DNA of 8,744 nt from Holosporaceae bacterium. Its GTDB lineage: Bacteria > Pseudomonadota > Alphaproteobacteria > UBA3830. A model generated the notes under the pieces. That model was not told the origin of the DNA, made no database searches, and saw only the letters and a program-made list of their open reading frames with translations. The DNA is taken from positions 1 through 8,744 of the forward strand of contig JAIRZO010000031.1 in NCBI GenBank assembly GCA_031267195.1, written 5' to 3'. Within the stretch, counting starts at the first letter, position 1. Each line of letters opens with the position of its first letter. Of the stretch, positions 5,113 to 8,744 are shown piece after piece. Both the position numbers and the translations under genes were made by a program.

Positions 5113-8100
5113 GTGGAGATAACTGAAGTTTGCATTAGAAGGCCTGTTTTTGCAACCGTTCTAACCCTGATGATTGTTGTGTTGGGGCTCGTTTGCCAAT
5201 CGCGGCTGGCGGTGCGCAAAAATCCCAAGATTGAAAAATCAGAAATTTCGATAGAAGCTGAATTCAACGGTGCCAGTCCAAAGGTTGTGGAAGCACAAAT
5301 TACCAAAATTTTAGAAGGATATTTCTCCACCATTCCAGGAGCGGAACTTATTACTTCCAACAGCAGTAATGAAAAAAGCGAAATCGACATTGAATTTTCG
5401 TCGGATAGGTCTCCGGACGGTGCTGCCTCGGACGTGCGCGACAGGTTGTCGATGGCCCGCACCTATCTGCCGCATGGCATACCGGAGCCGGTTATTCGAA
5501 AAGGCTATGCGGATGGAGAATCCAGCGGCATAATTATATGTTTTACTAGCCGGAAGCGCTCTGTGGATGATATGCGAGATCTTATCGAAAGGTATGTTAA
5601 ATCCAAATTCGAAGTCTTGCCTGGAGTTGGCAGGGTTGCGCTGTCCGGTGGCAATATAAAAAGCATGCGAATATTTTTGGATCCCCAGCGGCTGGCCGCC
5701 TACGGCCATACACCGGCAGACGTTGTGGACGCTATTCCGGTGCAGCATGTTAACAAGCCCTGTGGGCGTCTCATCAGTAAGGATAGGGAATATATGCTCA
5801 TCGTCAGCGGAGAGCTGACGCAGCCTGAGCAATTCGATGAAGTTGTGTTACCATCCCATGGTAAGGAAAAAGTTGTGCGCATAAAAGATGTGGGCAAGGC
5901 CAAATTGGTGTCGGATGATATCCGGGAGGGCGATTGGTTTAACGGTCGGGAATGCGTTGCGCTACACATATATAAACAATCAATGGCTAACCCAATAGAT
6001 CTCAGTGTTACTATCAAAAAGATTTTACCTCAAATAAAAGAACTTGTTCCATCCGACACGGATGTGGTGATCGCCTGGGATGAGGCGGATGAAATTAATG
6101 CCTCCATGAAAAATGTTTATCGGGCGATTTTCGATGCCACATTTCTGGTGGTGATAGTGGTTTTTCTATTTCTGTGGTCTTTCAGAGCTACATTGATACC
6201 AATTGTGACGATTCCGGTTTCTTTGCTGGGAACTTTCGGTCTTCTCTACGTTTTCGGTTTTTCCATCAATACATTTACAATGTTGGCAATGGTGCTGGCG
6301 GTGGGATTGGTGGTGGATGACGCTATTGTTGTGCTGGAAAATGTGCACAGACATATGGAGAAAGGGCTTTCTCGTTTCCGAGCTGCAATTGTTGGATCCA
6401 AGGAGATATATTTCTCGGTAATTGCCATGACCCTCACCCTGGCAGCCGCCTATGTTCCCATAGCCCTTACTCCCGGTGAACTCGGCAAATATTTTAAAGA
6501 ATTCGCACTGACTTTATCTGGAGCGGTGCTCATTTCTGGATTTGTGGCGGTTACGTTATCACCCATGATGTGTTCTAAGCTCCTGAGTTTTGAAAGGAAG
6601 AAAAGAGCGGTTGGTTTCTGGAGAAAGGCTGCAGATTATCAGGAAAGCATTCTGAAATATGTAGAAGATAAATATTTGCATTTGCTAAATCTTGCCATAG
6701 CTTGGAGGGTTTGGGTTATAGGCATCGGCCTGCTTATTGCCGCTGCCGGAGTTGTATTGCTCAACCAATTGCCATCCGAAAGCAAGCCATTGGAAGATCA
6801 GGGTATGGTGAGTTTTCAAGGCAATGGTCCGGTTGGCGCTTCCTATAGTTTCATGAAAGCCAATGCTGCAAAAATAGACGCAATTGCCGCAAAAGCTCCG
6901 TTCCTAAAAAATCGCTACATCAAGGCAGAAACTCACGAAATTACCGGATGGGTGCAGCTGAAGGATTGGGATGAGCGGGATCAGTCCAGCCGTGATGTGG
7001 CTGATGTTCTCACACCGCTAATGCGAAAAGTTACTGGGGTTCCATGTACTGCAACCGCCGGATCGAGAGGATCCGACAGGGAGACGGTTACTTTTGTGCT
7101 GCAGACCAATCAAAATTTCGAATATCTTGACAAATTTGGCCACCGATTCATGAGGGCCTTGCAGTCCACCTATAATGGTATACAGTCTCCCATGAGATCT
7201 ACGCTGCTGAATCCTCAGCAGGAGTATGTGGTTGAGATCGATCGAAACAAGGCTGCGTCGCTGGGAGTAGCGGTTGACGATATCGTCACCACTATCGGAT
7301 TCCTGGTGAGGGGGCAGAAAGCAGCTAACGTTCAGCGGGAATCGAAGCGAGATGAGCTGTTCGTGCAGGTGGAAAGTGATCTGAGACGAACACCGGAGGA
7401 TCTGTCCAGGATGTTGGTGAGATCGAAGCTACAGGCGAAGAATAACAACGAAACAAAAATGGTACCGGTATCAGATTTGATTACAATACGAGAAAGAATG
7501 TCGCCCATGGGACTGCATCACTATAATCAAATGCTTTCGGCAACCGGCTATGCGGACATTGCCAAAGGGTACAGCCTTGGACAGGTTATCGAAGACATTG
7601 AACAGATTAAAACGCAGCATTTGCCGGACGCCATGCAGTTGACTTTCTCCGGAGCTACAAAAACGTATCTGGAGGAAAGTAGACAGATTGTTCTGGTGTT
7701 TATCTTGGCTCTGATATTCGTGTTTTTGGTGCTTGCTGCGCAGTTTGAAAGTTTCATAGATCCATTTGTCATTATGCTCAGTGTGCCATTTTCCATCACC
7801 GGAGCGCTGATAACCTTGATGGTGGTGCCGGACGGAAGTTTGAATATCTACTCAAAAGTTGGACTGGTGACACTCATTGGCCTTATCACGAAGCATGGAA
7901 TATTAATAGTTGACTTTGCCAATAAGATTCGAGAAAAGGGCGGAACGTTTGTGGAAGCTGTTAAGTCAGCAGCCTATATGCGTCTTCGTCCAATTTTAAT
8001 GACCACATTCGCCATGGTTATAGGGTCCGTGCCTTTGGCATTGGCGACCGGAGCCGGAGCAGCATCCCGCCGACAGATAGGATGGGCTATAGTGGGAGGT

Positions 8101-8193
8101 ATGTCGTTTGGCACATTATTCACATTGTTCATAGTGCCTATCGTGTACATATTTTTTGCAAAATTCAAGAACAAAGCTTTGCCGGAAGAGTGA
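5113..8193 (+). CDS. RND efflux pump permease, HAE1 family
   Basis: This is the proton-driven inner-membrane pump that takes substrates from the periplasm or membrane and passes them through the adaptor to an outer-membrane channel. At 1026 residues it is full length for the family. It opens with EVCIRRPVFATV and TM1 (about 12-30). A first porter loop includes DVRDRLSMARTYLP. TM2-TM6 lie between about 337 and 480, a second porter loop follows TM7 (about 534-553), and TM8-TM12 run from about 857 to the end. Proton-relay residues are present: the Asp pair in TM4 (GLVVDDAIVV, D402-D403), Lys in TM10 (ITKHGILIV, K927) and the RLRP motif before TM11 (957-960). The family REYPNI segment after TM1 reads RKNPKI. 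GTG 5113 has AAGGGAG at 5096-5102, 10 bases upstream; no in-frame ATG is nearby. It is the second gene of the operon. No outer-membrane channel gene follows. The wording resembles the MexB-like permeases paired with a single adaptor gene; substrate unknown. Confidence 0.97.
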   Translation: MEITEVCIRRPVFATVLTLMIVVLGLVCQSRLAVRKNPKIEKSEISIEAEFNGASPKVVEAQITKILEGYFSTIPGAELITSNSSNEKSEIDIEFSSDRSPDGAASDVRDRLSMARTYLPHGIPEPVIRKGYADGESSGIIICFTSRKRSVDDMRDLIERYVKSKFEVLPGVGRVALSGGNIKSMRIFLDPQRLAAYGHTPADVVDAIPVQHVNKPCGRLISKDREYMLIVSGELTQPEQFDEVVLPSHGKEKVVRIKDVGKAKLVSDDIREGDWFNGRECVALHIYKQSMANPIDLSVTIKKILPQIKELVPSDTDVVIAWDEADEINASMKNVYRAIFDATFLVVIVVFLFLWSFRATLIPIVTIPVSLLGTFGLLYVFGFSINTFTMLAMVLAVGLVVDDAIVVLENVHRHMEKGLSRFRAAIVGSKEIYFSVIAMTLTLAAAYVPIALTPGELGKYFKEFALTLSGAVLISGFVAVTLSPMMCSKLLSFERKKRAVGFWRKAADYQESILKYVEDKYLHLLNLAIAWRVWVIGIGLLIAAAGVVLLNQLPSESKPLEDQGMVSFQGNGPVGASYSFMKANAAKIDAIAAKAPFLKNRYIKAETHEITGWVQLKDWDERDQSSRDVADVLTPLMRKVTGVPCTATAGSRGSDRETVTFVLQTNQNFEYLDKFGHRFMRALQSTYNGIQSPMRSTLLNPQQEYVVEIDRNKAASLGVAVDDIVTTIGFLVRGQKAANVQRESKRDELFVQVESDLRRTPEDLSRMLVRSKLQAKNNNETKMVPVSDLITIRERMSPMGLHHYNQMLSATGYADIAKGYSLGQVIEDIEQIKTQHLPDAMQLTFSGATKTYLEESRQIVLVFILALIFVFLVLAAQFESFIDPFVIMLSVPFSITGALITLMVVPDGSLNIYSKVGLVTLIGLITKHGILIVDFANKIREKGGTFVEAVKSAAYMRLRPILMTTFAMVIGSVPLALATGAGAASRRQIGWAIVGGMSFGTLFTLFIVPIVYIFFAKFKNKALPEE

Positions 8194-8203
8194 ACTATAC
8201 TCA

Positions 8204-8476
8204 ATGAATCTGAACAGAACGGTGAAAATGTACAGGGCGAGAAAGCCGGATGCTGAGGAATGTTTGCAGGAAGGCAACGTCATAGGGAAGATACGGTCAT
8301 CCTGGAATAGCGATAATTCGGAAAAGTCAGAATTTGACAGACAAGGTTCTCAGCACCAATGGCTGCAGAGATTATACTTTCTCAATCTCTGTGTACACGG
8401 TAGCGGAGAATGGAGACGAATTTTTGACGAAAAATGGGAAAAAGGCGGGGATTTTAGAAGCAAAAACAGAAGCTAG
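8204..8476 (+). CDS. doubtful small ORF, unknown
   Basis: This is a 90-codon frame starting at ATG 8204, 10 bases after the pump stop. The product would be soluble and charged, with WLQRLYFLNLCVHG as its only hydrophobic part. No domain is recognised. The ribosome-binding site is poor and a competing frame is open over the second half, so it may be a chance frame or part of a decayed gene. Confidence 0.17.
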   Translation: MNLNRTVKMYRARKPDAEECLQEGNVIGKIRSSWNSDNSEKSEFDRQGSQHQWLQRLYFLNLCVHGSGEWRRIFDEKWEKGGDFRSKNRS

Positions 8477-8516
8477 ACAAACATAGCAAATTCGGGAAGA
8501 CCTCTGTCTCAGGGGA

Positions 8517-8546
8517 TTGCGCTATATAGATATTAGATGATATAAT
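8517..8546 (+). promoter_or_regulatory. candidate promoter of the transposase
   Basis: TTGCGC (8517-8522) and a perfect TATAAT (8541-8546) are separated by 18 bases, giving a start near 8553 and a leader of about 23 bases to the ATG. Confidence 0.45.
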
Positions 8547-8575
8547 AATGTTGTAATAGGATGGAGATTTTTGTA

Positions 8576-8744
8576 ATGATATGTAAATTTTGTGGCAGCG
8601 AAGCGCTTAGAAAGAGTGGTATTATGAGAAAGAAACAGAGGTATTTTTGTAAAAGTTGCGAACGGAATCAAGTTGTTGGTGATAATCGAGAAAAACATTC
8701 TAAGATGGAAAAGTATATAGCAGTAGTATTGTATTTGGAGGGCA
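8576..8744 (+). CDS. IS1-like transposase, zinc-ribbon N-terminus (cut by window edge)
   Basis: The first 56 codons are present; the gene runs out of the window. The protein opens with a zinc ribbon: C3-x2-C6 and C25-x2-C28, with RKKQRYFCKSC between, the pattern of the InsA-type N-terminal domain of IS1-family transposases. EKYIAVVLYLEG follows, matching the start of the helix-turn-helix region in such proteins. The zinc ribbon and HTH bind the element's terminal repeats; the catalytic DDE part is not visible. AGGATGGAG (8558-8566) precedes the ATG by about 9 bases. Related IS families with the same zinc ribbon, such as IS1595, are possible. Whether the element is intact cannot be told from this fragment. 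Confidence 0.75.
   Translation, partial: MICKFCGSEALRKSGIMRKKQRYFCKSCERNQVVGDNREKHSKMEKYIAVVLYLEG

Larger units (their letters stand above)
8194..8575. other. 382-base stretch with no confident gene
   Basis: After the pump stop there are two overlapping open frames on the plus strand and neither is convincing. One runs from ATG 8204 to 8476 (90 codons, charged, Trp- and Arg-rich). Its only purine-rich upstream motif is about 14 bases away. Another frame is open from about 8291 to a TAG at about 8479 and encodes VYTVAENGDEF and KAGILEAKTEA, but lacks an ATG. No family is recognised in either. The purine-rich plus strand resembles the neighbouring coding strands, so this may be the remnant of a frameshifted gene. 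The right end carries the promoter of the transposase and probably the left end of its insertion sequence. Confidence 0.5.

Noticed and set aside
5311..5832. 173-codon minus-strand frame
   Set aside because: Mirror frame within the RND pump gene, with no family features.

Overview
The window looks like chromosome of an alphaproteobacterium, moderately AT-rich and possibly host- or protist-associated. The best lineage marker is a small gene at 608-952 whose product aligns with the DUF1476 / ATP synthase zeta-inhibitor family, which is known essentially from Alphaproteobacteria. The truncated FabG at the left edge also reads like alphaproteobacterial FabG. A lone type VI VgrG and an insertion-sequence transposase give it an accessory flavour. 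Placing it nearer, for example among intracellular Holosporales or Rickettsiales-like lineages, would be a guess.

Layout. Bases 1-244 hold the start of fabG on the minus strand, cut by the window edge. Bases 245-607 are a divergent intergenic region with candidate promoters for fabG and for the zeta-like gene. The zeta-like gene (608-952, GTG start) is followed by a weak hairpin plus T-run and then vgrG (1059-3257), a full-length T6SS spike protein with a long repetitive C-terminal beta-structure. A gene-free T/G-rich stretch (3258-3568) carries two odd-centred palindromes. It leads into a complete tRNA-Pro(CGG) gene with encoded CCA (3569-3645). Next is a two-gene RND efflux operon: a periplasmic adaptor (3798-4997) and an inner-membrane HAE1-type pump (5113-8193). 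Bases 8194-8575 hold no confident gene. The window ends inside the N-terminus of an IS1-like zinc-ribbon transposase (8576-8744, partial).

How the genes work together. The adaptor and pump would form the inner-membrane and periplasmic parts of a tripartite exporter. The outer-membrane channel is not in the window and must come from elsewhere. The operon leader contains a good promoter (TTGAAA-17-TATCCT, extended -10) with a perfect inverted repeat directly after the -10, a layout typical of a repressor operator, but no regulator gene is visible. VgrG stands alone: no Hcp, PAAR, sheath, baseplate or effector gene lies beside it, so it would depend on a T6SS cluster elsewhere. fabG, the zeta-like gene and the tRNA are housekeeping functions with no evident link to these accessory genes.

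No CRISPR array, phage module or defence system was seen. The points most worth following up are the switch from 9-residue to 8-residue repeats in the VgrG spike, the zeta-like protein whose family inhibitory motif is not recognisable, and the operator-like site of the efflux operon.
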